Source: Caulobacter sp.
GTDB lineage: Bacteria > Pseudomonadota > Alphaproteobacteria > Caulobacterales > Caulobacteraceae
Assembly (NCBI GenBank): GCA_026225565.1
Contig: JAMFTA010000043.1
Coordinates: 1-33,864, forward strand
Direction of reading: 5' to 3'
DNA length: 33,864 nt
Both the position numbers and the translations under genes were made by a program. A model generated the notes under the pieces. The model was not told the origin of the DNA. It ran no database searches and worked only from the letters and a program-made list of their open reading frames with translations. Below are positions 8,729 through 18,047 of the stretch, piece by piece; the first letter of the stretch is position 1, and each line of letters starts with the position of its first letter.

Positions 8729-9831
8729 GCACCACCTTCGATATCCTGATCGGCGGCGCCCCCGCTTCCGATTTCACCAGCCAGCTCGCCACCCTGGAGG
8801 TGGAGGAGAACGCCGACGCGCCCGGCGCCTTCTCCCTGACCTTGCCGATCAAGCTGAGCGACGCCGGCGATTTCGACGCACCGTCCGATCCCCGGATCGC
8901 GCCGCTGTCCAACATCGCGGTGACCGCCCAGGCCGCAGACGGGGTGACCCACTGCCTGATCGATGGCTACGTGCTGTCCCATAAGCTGCACTTCAACAAC
9001 GGCGGCAGCGACAGTCACGTCACGGTGTCGGGTCAGGACGCCTCCTGGCTGATGAACACGGCCGAACAGGTGCGCGAGTGGGTCGATGTCACCGACGCCG
9101 CCGTGGCCGCCACCATATTCGGGGAATACAGCTTCACCCCCGCCGACGGGAACACCGACGACGATTCGCCGGCCCATTCGGAGAGCGGGCACAGCCTGAT
9201 GCAACGCGCCACCGACGCCCAGTTCCTCGACGGGCTGGCCAAGCGCAGCGGCAAGCTCTGTCGGATTTTCTGCACCGATACGCCCGGCGTTCGCACCGGC
9301 TGGTTCGCCGGTCCCAAGCTCGACGGCGATCCAGCCGTCACCCTCACGCTGAATGGGGCGACCGACTCCAACGTCGATTCGATCGATGTCAGCTGGGACG
9401 TAATGCGTCCGACCTCGGTGAACGCCCAGCAAGCCCTGTTCAGCGCCGCGGATCCGGTCGGCGGCGACACCGCCGACAACGGCCTTGCGCCCCTGGACGC
9501 CCAGGATCTGCCGTCCTTCCTCGGTCAGCAGATGAGCGCCCGCCTGACCGCCACGGTGGATGACGGAGGGGAGCTGACCACCCGCGCGCAGGCCGTGCTT
9601 CGCGACGCCGCCTGGTTCGTCAAATGCGAGGGAACCGCCGACGCCGGGCGGCTCGGCGCGATTCTGCGCGTCGGCTCCGTCGTGATGCTAAGCGCCGCCG
9701 GCGCGGTCCATTCCGGCAAATATCTGGTCTGGAAGGTGCGCCACAGCATCACCGCCGACGCGCACAAGATGGCCTTCACCCTGGTGCGCAACGCCGTGGG
9801 CGTCCCCAGCTCGACAGGGGGGCTGTTGTGA
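8725..9831 (+). CDS. gpD/gp27-like spike hub protein
   Basis: The 368-residue product is the hub that links tube to spike (phage late control gene D family; N-terminal half of VgrG/Afp8). Typical features are the opening STTFDILIGG and SQLATLEVEENADAPGAFSLTL, the LIDGYVLSHKLHFN strand, VSGQDASWLMN, and the central SLMQRATDAQFLDGLAKRSGKLC that matches the usual S-x-x-E/Q-F-L-x-x-L-A-x-R block. The C-terminus (GSVVMLSAAGAVHSGKYLVWKVRHSI) gives the final barrel. The ATG at 8725 overlaps the LysM gene stop; an upstream in-frame extension to 8446 only shadows that gene. The OB-fold and needle are encoded separately by the next gene. Confidence 0.88.
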   Translation: MSTTFDILIGGAPASDFTSQLATLEVEENADAPGAFSLTLPIKLSDAGDFDAPSDPRIAPLSNIAVTAQAADGVTHCLIDGYVLSHKLHFNNGGSDSHVTVSGQDASWLMNTAEQVREWVDVTDAAVAATIFGEYSFTPADGNTDDDSPAHSESGHSLMQRATDAQFLDGLAKRSGKLCRIFCTDTPGVRTGWFAGPKLDGDPAVTLTLNGATDSNVDSIDVSWDVMRPTSVNAQQALFSAADPVGGDTADNGLAPLDAQDLPSFLGQQMSARLTATVDDGGELTTRAQAVLRDAAWFVKCEGTADAGRLGAILRVGSVVMLSAAGAVHSGKYLVWKVRHSITADAHKMAFTLVRNAVGVPSSTGGLL

Positions 9832-10304
9832 GCGCCGCGCCGTTCTTTGGCAAATATCGAGGCTCGACCACGGACGTCGACGCCAAGACCATGCGTATCA
9901 AGGCGGCCGTTCCTTCGGTGCTCGGCGATACGCCCACGGGGTGGTGCGAAGCCTGCGTGCCCTACGCCGGACCCAGCGTGGGAATGGTGATGCTGCCCGA
10001 AATCGGCTCGGGCGTCTGGATCGAATTCGAGGGCGGCGACGTCTCCTATCCGATCTGGAGCGGCTGTTACTGGCGGGACGGCGAGGTTCCCGCGGACGCG
10101 GACGCCGATGTCAAATCGATCGTGACCGTGGCGGGTTCTCTGCTCTTCGACAACAACGGCTCGTCGGTCACCCTGCAGGACGCCGCCCAGCACACCATGG
10201 TGATCGACACCAACGGCGTGACCTTGACCGGCGGCTCGTCCGGCAAGGTGGCGGTGGGCGCCAGCAGCGTCAGCGTCAACGACGGCGCTTTGGAGGTAAG
10301 CTGA
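9828..10304 (+). CDS. gpV/gp5-like baseplate spike (OB-fold)
   Basis: The 158-residue protein is the central spike of the baseplate (Phage_base_V family). The OB-fold part covers about residues 6-90, with FGKYRGSTTDVD, VGMVMLPEIGSGVWIEFEGGD and PIWSGCYW, the last two being strongly conserved. Residues from about 105 to the end (DNNGSSVTLQDAAQHTMVIDTNGVTLTG) form the repetitive beta strands expected for a trimeric beta-helix needle. GTG 9828 overlaps the hub stop (GTGA). In Afp8 and VgrG this domain is fused to the hub; here it is a separate polypeptide, as in phages such as P2. Confidence 0.88.
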   Translation: MSAAPFFGKYRGSTTDVDAKTMRIKAAVPSVLGDTPTGWCEACVPYAGPSVGMVMLPEIGSGVWIEFEGGDVSYPIWSGCYWRDGEVPADADADVKSIVTVAGSLLFDNNGSSVTLQDAAQHTMVIDTNGVTLTGGSSGKVAVGASSVSVNDGALEVS

Positions 10305-10630
10305 TGCCCCCCCTCCTGACCACCGCAAGCGTCCTGATGTGCCCGCATGGCGGGACGGTGACAGCCTCGCCGGGGGCAAGCAAGGCGACGGCGGATGCGG
10401 TGCTCGTGCGCAAGGGCGACAGCTTCAGCATCGCCGGCTGTCCCTTCGTCATCGCTAGCGCGCCGCACCCCTGCGTTTCGGTGAACTGGATCGTGGCGGC
10501 CTCGCGGGTGAAACACGCCGGGGATTTTGTGCTGACGGCCGGCAGCGTCGGCCTCTGCATCGCCGGCGATCAGGCGCCGCAAGGATCGGTGATCGTGTCA
10601 TCGACCCAGGCCAAGGTTTCAGGGCTATGA
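10304..10630 (+). CDS. PAAR-like spike tip protein
   Basis: The 108-residue product fits the PAAR-like cone that sharpens the tip of the spike (Afp10-like position). It begins PPLLTTASVLMCPHGGTV, then repeats short beta units with Cys and His at CPHGG (near residue 13), AGCPF (near residue 48) and HPCVSVNW, which could bind a metal ion. The end (GSVGLCIAGDQAPQGSVIVSSTQAKVSG) follows the pattern of PAAR-like proteins in eCIS. The ATG shares one base with the spike stop (TGATG). No extra toxin domain is attached. Confidence 0.85.
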   Translation: MPPLLTTASVLMCPHGGTVTASPGASKATADAVLVRKGDSFSIAGCPFVIASAPHPCVSVNWIVAASRVKHAGDFVLTAGSVGLCIAGDQAPQGSVIVSSTQAKVSGL

Positions 10631-10640
10631 GGCGCGCGCC

Positions 10641-11027
10641 ATGATCCGCAACGACTTCGCCTTCCCCTTCCGCATCGCGCCCGGCTCCAGTCAGGCGGCG
10701 CAGGCCGGCTATCAGGATCACGTCGAACAGATGATCCGACAAGTTCTGCTCACCGATCCGGGCGAACGCGTCTGCCTGCCGGACTTCGGCGCGGGGCTCC
10801 GCCGGCTGCTGTTCGCGCCCCTATCCTCCGCACTGCAGGCTTCGACTCAGATCGTGGTGATGCAGTCGTTGAACCGCTGGCTCGGCGACCAGATCACCGT
10901 GCGCCGGGTCAGCGTGACCACGGCTGCGGACGGTGCGCCGGTCCCTGACGGCGGACTGATGGTCGGGATCGAATATGAACTGATCGAGACGCGGGCGCCG
11001 CGTTCGACCCAGGTGCAGGTGATATGA
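10641..11027 (+). CDS. gp25/GPW-like baseplate wedge protein
   Basis: The 128-residue protein belongs to the GPW/gp25 baseplate family (Afp9-like), which connects the wedge to the sheath start. Diagnostic segments are the early AFPFRIAPGSSQAAQ, the helix DHVEQMIRQVLLTDPGERVCLPDFGAGLRRLLFAPLS (E-R-x-x-x-P-x-F-G-x-G-L core at about residues 40-55), and the closing strand MVGIEYELIETRA. Length and position just after the PAAR gene are normal for eCIS. Confidence 0.92.
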   Translation: MIRNDFAFPFRIAPGSSQAAQAGYQDHVEQMIRQVLLTDPGERVCLPDFGAGLRRLLFAPLSSALQASTQIVVMQSLNRWLGDQITVRRVSVTTAADGAPVPDGGLMVGIEYELIETRAPRSTQVQVI

Positions 11028-11028
11028 G

Positions 11029-13389
11029 ATGACCGCGCCCGCCCGCGACCGCTTCATCGCGCTGCAGAGCTCCACCAGCCTGAACGGGGTGGACTTCGCC
11101 GAGCTCGATCCGGCCGATCCCACACTCCTGCACGTGCATTTCCTGAACGCAGTCACGGTGGACGCGCCCGGTCTCGCCGCGACCGTCACCGGCGGCGATC
11201 GGCTTCCGATCGTTCCGCTCGCGCCCATCGACCGCACCCAAGATTGGTCCTTCGACGCCGAGGGACGGCCGCTGCTGACCCTGCACATTGAGGGGACGGG
11301 TGACTTTTCCACCTATCTCGTGACGGTGGTCTCGCCCTTCCTCGATCGCATGTTCACCGGCGCGCCGTTCTCGTTTCGACCCTTCTGCTCCAGCGATTTC
11401 GACTGCCTGCCGCCCGACCCCTCCTGTCCGCCCGACGAGACCGATTTGCCGCCGATCGACTATCTGGCGAAGGATTTCCTCAGTTTCCGCCGCGCGCTCT
11501 TGGAATTCAGCGCCCTGCGCTATCCGGCCTGGCGGGAACGCTCGGAGGCGGACTTCGGTCTGGTGTTCGCCGAGGCGCTTTCAGCCCTGGGCGACGAACT
11601 CAGCTATCAGCAAGATCGCGTCGCCGCCGAAATGGGCCTGGAGACGGCGACTCTTCGCGGTTCGCTGGTCCGGCTGGCGCGGCTGGTCGACTACGAACCG
11701 CGACCCGCGACCTGCGCCACCACCCTCTTGATGTGCGCCGTGGCCGGCCCGCCGATCCCCGCCGGCGCCCGCATCAGCGCGGGCCTGCCCGATGGGACGT
11801 CGGCGCCGTTCGAGATCGGGACAGGCCTGGCGGACACATCCAGCTACGCCGTCAATGCGGCTTGGAACTGGCCGATCCAACCCTATTGGTGGGACGATGA
11901 GGACCGTTGTCTTCCTCAAGGCGCCACGGAGATGTGGCTCGCCGGCCACGGCTTCGGCTTTGTCGCCGGGACGCCGGTGCTGATCCAGACCGACTTGCCC
12001 GGCGAGAGCATCCGCCAAGTGGTGCGCCTGACCGAAGACGGCGAGGAAGGCTGGGACCCGCTGTTCCAACCCGCGCCAGGAGCGCCGGTCACGCGGATCG
12101 CCTGGGGTCCGGCGGACGCATTGACACGTGAACGCGACCTCACCGCCACCCTTCTTGGCGGCAATCTCTTGCCGGCGACCCAAGGGCAGCGCTGGCGTGA
12201 AGGCGCGGCGATCAACCAGATTCCTCCTTTTCAGCCCCTGACCACCCCCTTGGCCATCGCCCGGTGGGGGCCGAACGCCAGCGACGCCCAACCAGACTTC
12301 GTCTATCGGCTGCCCCTTCGCCGAGGGCCTTTGGCCTACTTGGCGGATCCAGATCCCGACAACCCGCCCAATCCGGAGATCGTCGTGCGTCAGGTGGCGC
12401 CCGTGGCGCGCACCTGGACCTTCTCGCGCAGCCTGCTCGACGCCGACGCCCTGGAAGAGGCCTTCACCGTCGATCCGGTCGCTTGGCGCCCGGTGGCCTC
12501 GAACGCTGACGGCGCGCCGACGCAGTGGGAGATCGACGGCGACGGCGAAACCGTCCGCTTCGGCGAAGGCGTGTTCGGCCTGTCGCCTGTGGATGGGAAC
12601 GTGTTCGAGACCGAATATCGCGCGGGGCTCGGCGCGGCGGGCAATGTGGCGGCGGACAGCATCACCCAGGTCGAGCCGATCTGGAGCGGGCTGATCGCCG
12701 AAGCGCGCAATCCCTTCGCCGCGACGGACGGCGCGGACGCAGAGGCCGCCGAACACATCCGGCGCATGGCGCCCCAGGCTTTCCGCGCCCGCCAGTTTCG
12801 CGCCGTGCGGCCAGAGGATTACGCCGCCGCGGCGGAGGAGTTGCCCTGGGTGCAGCAGGCCGGCTGCGGGTTTCGGTGGACGGGCAGTTGGCTGTCCGCC
12901 TTCACCGCCGTCGATCCGGCAGGCGTGGAGGCGATCGCCTCGGACCAGCACGTGCAATTGATCGAACTGCTCAACCGCCGCCGGCTGGCCGGCTATGAAT
13001 CCTATGCGCCATCGCCCCGCTATGTTTCGATAGATCTGCAGATCGAGGTCTGCGTTTCGGCTGAAAGCCTGCCGGGTGATGTGGAGCAGCGCGTGCTCGC
13101 GCGGCTCGGAAGCGCGCGCCGGCCGAACGGGGCGCAGGGCTTTTTCTTCGCCGACCGCTTCACCTTCGGCTCGCCGCTTTACCGCAGCGTGCTGGAGGCC
13201 GCGATCCAGGGCGTGCCGGGCGTGTCCGGGGTGTTGTCGATCCTCTATCGGCGGCGCGGAACGCTGACCGGCTTCATCGACCTGCCTGAGACGTTCGAGC
13301 TCGCCGGCGACGAGATCCTGCGCATCGACAACGATCCCGACTGGCCCGAGCGCGGGGTGATCACAGTCACACCGGAGGGTGGCCGATGA
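11029..13389 (+). CDS. putative baseplate assembly protein, large wedge subunit (Afp11/gp6-gpJ-like)
   Basis: The 786-residue product belongs to the large putative baseplate assembly proteins that form the main wedge dimer around the hub. Near residues 140-230 it has DYLAKDFLSFRRALLEFSALRYPAW, then FAEALSALGDELSYQQDRVAAEMGLETATLRGSLVRLARLVDYEPRPA, a helical block conserved in gpJ-like proteins. Residues about 500-560 contain VRFGEGVFGLSP with EYRAGLGAAGNVAA, the beta domain of the family, and RPEDYAAAAEELPWVQQAG lies near 600. The ATG at 11029 follows the gp25 stop by one base; the 3' end overlaps the next gene. The next gene encodes a related protein. Confidence 0.87.
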   Translation: MTAPARDRFIALQSSTSLNGVDFAELDPADPTLLHVHFLNAVTVDAPGLAATVTGGDRLPIVPLAPIDRTQDWSFDAEGRPLLTLHIEGTGDFSTYLVTVVSPFLDRMFTGAPFSFRPFCSSDFDCLPPDPSCPPDETDLPPIDYLAKDFLSFRRALLEFSALRYPAWRERSEADFGLVFAEALSALGDELSYQQDRVAAEMGLETATLRGSLVRLARLVDYEPRPATCATTLLMCAVAGPPIPAGARISAGLPDGTSAPFEIGTGLADTSSYAVNAAWNWPIQPYWWDDEDRCLPQGATEMWLAGHGFGFVAGTPVLIQTDLPGESIRQVVRLTEDGEEGWDPLFQPAPGAPVTRIAWGPADALTRERDLTATLLGGNLLPATQGQRWREGAAINQIPPFQPLTTPLAIARWGPNASDAQPDFVYRLPLRRGPLAYLADPDPDNPPNPEIVVRQVAPVARTWTFSRSLLDADALEEAFTVDPVAWRPVASNADGAPTQWEIDGDGETVRFGEGVFGLSPVDGNVFETEYRAGLGAAGNVAADSITQVEPIWSGLIAEARNPFAATDGADAEAAEHIRRMAPQAFRARQFRAVRPEDYAAAAEELPWVQQAGCGFRWTGSWLSAFTAVDPAGVEAIASDQHVQLIELLNRRRLAGYESYAPSPRYVSIDLQIEVCVSAESLPGDVEQRVLARLGSARRPNGAQGFFFADRFTFGSPLYRSVLEAAIQGVPGVSGVLSILYRRRGTLTGFIDLPETFELAGDEILRIDNDPDWPERGVITVTPEGGR

Positions 13390-15737
13390 CCCAGCCCGCT
13401 GTCCCGGTCTGCCCTTGCGACGACCATGCCTTCACCCCGCCAGTCAATCCGGCGGGGCTGGACAGCATCGCCTTCCGCATCAGCGACTATCGCGGCTTTC
13501 GTCGTGCGCTCCTGAACCGTCAGGAAGGCGAGCAGGCCCTCTACGCCTGGCGGCCTGGCGGTGAAGGCGACCTCGCCGTGATGATGGTGGAGTGGTGGGC
13601 CTATCTTGCCGACATCCTGACCTTCTACAACGAACGGATCGCCAAGCAGGCCTATCTGCGCACCGCCGACCGGCCGCAGAGCGTCGGCCGGTTGATCCGC
13701 GTGCTGGGTTATCGCCCGCGCCCGGCCATCGGCGCCCGCGGCGTGCTGGCGGCGCTCGTCAAGCCGGGTCAGAGCCTCGTTCTGCCCAAGGGCCAGCAGT
13801 TCCTGAGCAAGCCCGGACCCGGCCAGCAGGTGCAGACCTTCGAACTCGATCTCGACACGGCGATCGGCGGTCCGGACGCGGCGCCCGCTCGGTTGGTGGA
13901 AAGCCTCCTTGTCCCGATGTCAGGGATGCTCATGCTGCCCGGAGAGGTGCGGGGCGTCAGCGTCGGCGAGACGCTCCTGCTGCGGGCGCCCCAGCAGACG
14001 GACAATGTCGCCCTCCAGGTTACGCAGGTGCGGTCGATCATGCGTCCTGACCGCACCCGACACACCCTGCTGACCGCGACATTTTCCGAAGCGCCTCCCG
14101 CCGCGGCGCGTGCGGCGGACTTCCGGCTGGAGCGGGCGCGCCAGTCCAGCGGCCTGTGGACGCTCACCGACGGCGCGATCGAAATCCCCACCAACAATTC
14201 GCCGAGCTACGTGCTGCACCTGTCCGGGCTTGCGAGAGACCTCAGTCCTAACGACCCCGTTATCCTGACCGGCCCGGCGAGTTCGACGCCGCTGGCGACC
14301 CGGGTGCTGACGGTCGAGGAAGTCGTCTGGTACGCCAACAGCGCGTCCGATCCGTCCACCCCGCCGGCGAACAATCCACTGCCGATTCTCCACGCGCGGG
14401 TGATGCTGGCCAACCCGATCGACCTCAGCTGGGACGTGGCGGCGATCGGTTTCGCCTATAATTTTGGCGAAGCCGCTCGCCTTGAGGACCAGATCCAGGA
14501 CGGCTGGGACGGCTCGCAGACCGCTCTCGAGGCGACCGCGCCGGCCGTGTTCCGCGCCGGGTCCGCCGTTCCTGTGCTGATCGAGGACGTCAACGGGATC
14601 GGCGTCGCCGCGAATGCGACCTCGGCAGGGGACGACACGGCGAGCCTCAGCGGCTTGCCGACGCCTTTCACGCCGCTGAACATGCCCGCCCGCGTCTTCT
14701 ACAACCTGCTGCCGATTTCGCGTGGCAAGACGGTGGCGAACGAAGTGCTGGGCAGCGGCGACGCGCGTCTTCCCGATCAGAGCTTCACCCTGGCCAAATC
14801 CCCGGTGACCTACCTGGCGTCGGGTCCGAACTGGGCCAGCACCGTCGCCGTGCGGGTCGATGGGCGGCCCTGGCGGGAAGTGTCCAGCTTCTACGGTCAG
14901 GCGGCCGGCGCCGAGGTCTTCGTCACCCACGAGGACGAAAGCGGCGCGACCCAGATCAAGTTCGGCGACGGCGTGAACGGCGCCCGCCTGCCCACTGGAT
15001 CGAACAACGTCGTCGCCACCTATCGCATCGGCGCCGGGGCGGCCTCCCCCCCCGCCGGCAAGCTCACGGTGCTGGCGAACCCCTTTCCAGGCCTGGCGGC
15101 GGTGCGCAACCCGGTGGCGGTGGGCGGCGGCGACGATCCCGATCCGCCGCTGAAGATTCGCCAATACGCTCCGCGCTCGGTTCTGACCTTCGGTCGCGCC
15201 GTTTCCGTCCTCGACTACGAGGCCCTCGCCGCTCAAGCGCCTGGGGTGACGCGGGCGCGCGCAGCCTGGGCATGGAACGAGACGCGGCAATGCGCGGCGG
15301 TGACGGTCTATGTCGGCGACGATCCGGCCGCGCTCGCCTCGGCCACCGTCGCCCTCCAGGCGGCCCGCGATCCCAACCGGTCGATCGCCGTCGTCGCCGC
15401 CCAGGCCCTGCCCACGCGGCTGACCATGACCTTGCAAGTGGCGGAAGGCATGGACCCGGACGCCGTCATCGCGGCAGCGACGCAGACCTTGATCGGCGAC
15501 GGCGCGATATTCACGCCATCGGGCCTTCGCGTAGGCCAACCGGTGTTCGACAGCGTCATCGCCGCCGCCGTGCTGTCCGCGGATGGCGCCGTGGCCATCC
15601 TACAAAGCGCCTTCGCCACCGACCAAGGCGCGGGCTTTATCGACGATCCCGCGCCGCTGCATCAGATCGGCGAGGGCGGTTGGTTTGACCTGACCGCCGA
15701 CCGTATCGTCATCGTCGCCCACACCGGGGGAGGCTGA
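13386..15737 (+). CDS. second putative baseplate assembly protein, related to the preceding gene
   Basis: The 783-residue product shares the design of its upstream neighbour: AFRISDYRGFRRALLNR at residues 29-45, then AYLADILTFYNERIAKQAYLRTADRPQSVGRLIRVLGYRPRPA at about 75-117, which lines up with the helical block of the first protein. Near residue 520 it has IKFGDGVNGARLPTGSNNVVATYRIGAGA, the counterpart of the FGEGVFG segment. FGRAVSVLDYEALAAQAPGVTRA matches the downstream domain. Its ATG overlaps the previous stop (ATGA). A cysteine-rich start (VCPCDD) is a small oddity. It is likely the partner wedge subunit (Afp12-like position). The two proteins look like ancient paralogues. Confidence 0.85.
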   Translation: MTQPAVPVCPCDDHAFTPPVNPAGLDSIAFRISDYRGFRRALLNRQEGEQALYAWRPGGEGDLAVMMVEWWAYLADILTFYNERIAKQAYLRTADRPQSVGRLIRVLGYRPRPAIGARGVLAALVKPGQSLVLPKGQQFLSKPGPGQQVQTFELDLDTAIGGPDAAPARLVESLLVPMSGMLMLPGEVRGVSVGETLLLRAPQQTDNVALQVTQVRSIMRPDRTRHTLLTATFSEAPPAAARAADFRLERARQSSGLWTLTDGAIEIPTNNSPSYVLHLSGLARDLSPNDPVILTGPASSTPLATRVLTVEEVVWYANSASDPSTPPANNPLPILHARVMLANPIDLSWDVAAIGFAYNFGEAARLEDQIQDGWDGSQTALEATAPAVFRAGSAVPVLIEDVNGIGVAANATSAGDDTASLSGLPTPFTPLNMPARVFYNLLPISRGKTVANEVLGSGDARLPDQSFTLAKSPVTYLASGPNWASTVAVRVDGRPWREVSSFYGQAAGAEVFVTHEDESGATQIKFGDGVNGARLPTGSNNVVATYRIGAGAASPPAGKLTVLANPFPGLAAVRNPVAVGGGDDPDPPLKIRQYAPRSVLTFGRAVSVLDYEALAAQAPGVTRARAAWAWNETRQCAAVTVYVGDDPAALASATVALQAARDPNRSIAVVAAQALPTRLTMTLQVAEGMDPDAVIAAATQTLIGDGAIFTPSGLRVGQPVFDSVIAAAVLSADGAVAILQSAFATDQGAGFIDDPAPLHQIGEGGWFDLTADRIVIVAHTGGG

Positions 15738-15738
15738 G

Positions 15739-18036
15739 ATGGCCGACGACGGCTACCAAACCTGGTATGCGGACCGGTTGTGGAGCCTGCTCCCCGCGAT
15801 CTATCGCACGCAGGACGACGGCGCTCTGCGCGAATTGGTCGGGCGGATCGGCGTTCAGGCGGCGAGCGTGCGCCGCAGCATCGACACTCTTTGGGCGAAC
15901 CAGTCGATCGAGACCTGCGACGACTGGGCCATACCCTATATCGGCGATCTCCTGGCCACACGAACGGTCGCCTGTCTGGATGCGCGCGCCCAACGGCTGG
16001 ATGTGGCGCGGACCATCTATTATCGCCGCCGGGCCGGCACCGTCGGCCTCCTCGAAGAGCTGGCCAGCGACATCGCCGGCCACGACGCGCGGGTGGTGGA
16101 ATTCTTCCGACGCATGGGGCGAACGCGGCATCAGTTCGATCCGCCCGTCGGCGACACGCCCCTGACCGCCGATCCAGCGAACCGGACCACCCCGTCGGTG
16201 ATCGAAGGCCTGACGGGAGCGTTCAGCCGCACCCAGGCCGGCGGCTTCGCGGATCTGCGCAATGTCTACGGCGCCGCCAACGCTCATACGGCCTTCGACG
16301 AATTCTTCCATACCGCCGACTTCCGCCGCGGCCGGCAGACGACCGGCTGGCACGACATACCCCGGCTGGGCGTCTTCATCTGGTGGCTGTATGCCTACCC
16401 GATCCTGGGCGCGACTCCGGTCGAGCGCAGCGGCTGCCCCGGGCAGTTCACCTTCGATCCGACCGGACGCGACATCCCGCTGTTCGCGCCCTCCCAAAGG
16501 GCGCGCGAGGATTTCGGAGAAAGCTGGGTGGCGCCGGATGAATGGAAGCTGCCGGTCCCGATCCGAGACGTCCTCTGGGAAGCGGCGCCAGAGACGCTCT
16601 ATCCCAACGCCTTCATGGTCGGGCTCGGCGGCGGGATCGCGCCTGCGCCGGCCGCGCTTTCCACCCTGGCCATCGCGCCGCCGCAAGGCAGGTTCCGCTT
16701 TATAGGCGCCACGCCGATCGGTCAGATCAGCGTCAACTACAGTTTTGGCCTGTCGGGGCCGGTGGGGGCGGGCGGCTTCGACGAGCGCATCCTGCCGGTG
16801 CTGGGACAGCCCGCCGCGGTCGCCACGGTTTCGGCTGGCGTTGGGCTGGACGCCGCCCTCGCCGCCGTCGTCGGGGACGCCACCGTGGAGATCGGCGATT
16901 CGGCCACCTACCCCGGCGTCGGCGCCGACCTGAACATTGCGGCCAACGCGACGCTCGTCCTGCGCGCAGCCAACCAGACGCGGCCGGTGCTGCGCTGGGC
17001 GGGCGGATCGACTTGGCGGATCGATGGCGGGGGCGGCGCCACCCTGGTGCTGCAAGGGGTCCACTTCCAAGGCGCCGACATCCGCCTGACCGGCGATTTC
17101 GACACGGTGCGGCTGCGCCTGGCCACGCTCGACCCCGGCGGCTCGGGCGCGGGCGACACGCCGCCTACCCTGTTCGGATCGGCGATCGACGGACTGCCGC
17201 TCGCTCCGACCCGCCTCCTGGTGGAGGGCAGGATCAAGGCGCTGGTGGTGGAACGCTGCATCGCCGGTCCGATCCGAACGGTCAACGCTGGCGCGGTGGA
17301 GCAACTGACCATAGGCGACAGCATAGTCCAAGCCATTGCAACCCGCGCCGACGGCGATCCGCTGCACCTGTTCGACCCGGCCAACCTTGCCGCGGAATTG
17401 AAGATCGGCTCGGATTCGGTCGCCGTCGATCTTCGGGGTGCATTGAGCCCGGCCGTGCTCAGCGCGCTCGAAGCCTATAGCCCAGGATCGGTCCCGACAA
17501 CCGCGCTGCAAAACGGTCTGATCGCCGCGCTCGCCGGCTTCCCCGCCGCGACGCTCGCTGCACGCTTTCCACTGGCGCTGAGCGATCTGGCCCTGGGTCT
17601 GTCCAGCGGCGAAGTCAGCCTGATCCGCACCACGGTCATCGGCCCTACCTGCACTCACCGGCTGAACGCCAGCGAGACGATCTTGACCGGCCTGGCCGCG
17701 GTGGAAGATGCGCAATACGGCTGCGTTCGATTTTCGGCCTATGCCGATGGAAGCAGCCTGCACGCCCCCTACCGCTGCCTACGCGTTCCGGCAGACGCCC
17801 CCCTGTTCGCCACCGCGCTGTTCGGACGCCCCGACTACGCACGGCTCAGGCCGGGGGCCGACGCCATGATCCTGGCGCCCGGTCCGAACGACAGCCTGTT
17901 CGCCTGCGCGCAAGATGGCTCCCAAGCGGGGGCCTTCTGCAGCGAGCGCGAGGCGCTGAAGCGACGGGGTCTGGCGCTGAAATTCATCGAATTCATGCCG
18001 ATCGGCGTAACGCCGATCTGGATCGACGCAGACTGA
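15739..18036 (+). CDS. gpI-like baseplate protein with long C-terminal beta-rich extension
   Basis: The N-terminal part (about residues 1-120) matches phage tail protein I / gpI-like proteins: YADRLWSLLPAIYRTQDDGALRELVGRIG, SIETCDDWAIPYIGDLLATR and ARTIYYRRRAGTVGLLEELASDIAG. These connect the wedge to fibres. The protein is 765 residues, far longer than phage gpI (about 180). From about residue 370 on, short repeated beta units (VEIGDSATYPGVGADLNI, LVLQGVHFQGADIRLTG, IKALVVERCIAGPIRTVNAG, VEQLTIGDSIVQAI) suggest a right-handed beta-helix or similar fibre-like domain. It starts just after the second baseplate gene with a GGAGG site at good spacing. The gpI part is well supported, the extension only by pattern. 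Confidence 0.82.
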   Translation: MADDGYQTWYADRLWSLLPAIYRTQDDGALRELVGRIGVQAASVRRSIDTLWANQSIETCDDWAIPYIGDLLATRTVACLDARAQRLDVARTIYYRRRAGTVGLLEELASDIAGHDARVVEFFRRMGRTRHQFDPPVGDTPLTADPANRTTPSVIEGLTGAFSRTQAGGFADLRNVYGAANAHTAFDEFFHTADFRRGRQTTGWHDIPRLGVFIWWLYAYPILGATPVERSGCPGQFTFDPTGRDIPLFAPSQRAREDFGESWVAPDEWKLPVPIRDVLWEAAPETLYPNAFMVGLGGGIAPAPAALSTLAIAPPQGRFRFIGATPIGQISVNYSFGLSGPVGAGGFDERILPVLGQPAAVATVSAGVGLDAALAAVVGDATVEIGDSATYPGVGADLNIAANATLVLRAANQTRPVLRWAGGSTWRIDGGGGATLVLQGVHFQGADIRLTGDFDTVRLRLATLDPGGSGAGDTPPTLFGSAIDGLPLAPTRLLVEGRIKALVVERCIAGPIRTVNAGAVEQLTIGDSIVQAIATRADGDPLHLFDPANLAAELKIGSDSVAVDLRGALSPAVLSALEAYSPGSVPTTALQNGLIAALAGFPAATLAARFPLALSDLALGLSSGEVSLIRTTVIGPTCTHRLNASETILTGLAAVEDAQYGCVRFSAYADGSSLHAPYRCLRVPADAPLFATALFGRPDYARLRPGADAMILAPGPNDSLFACAQDGSQAGAFCSEREALKRRGLALKFIEFMPIGVTPIWIDAD

Positions 18037-18047
18037 GGGGAAGCGAG

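Noticed and set aside
8725-10630. Type VI secretion VgrG-PAAR cluster
   Set aside because: No TssB/C pair, TssJLM membrane complex or ClpV is visible, and the gp25-like, gpJ-like and gpI-like genes with a single phage-type sheath point to eCIS.
13920-15539. Minus-strand open frame (539 codons) opposite the second baseplate gene
   Set aside because: Low-complexity Arg/His/Gly-rich shadow of a clear gene on the plus strand.
15709-17763. Long minus-strand open frame (684 codons) opposite the gpI-like gene
   Set aside because: Composition is Arg/Gly/Ala-rich without any domain pattern, and the plus-strand gene is well supported. It is a high-GC antisense shadow.
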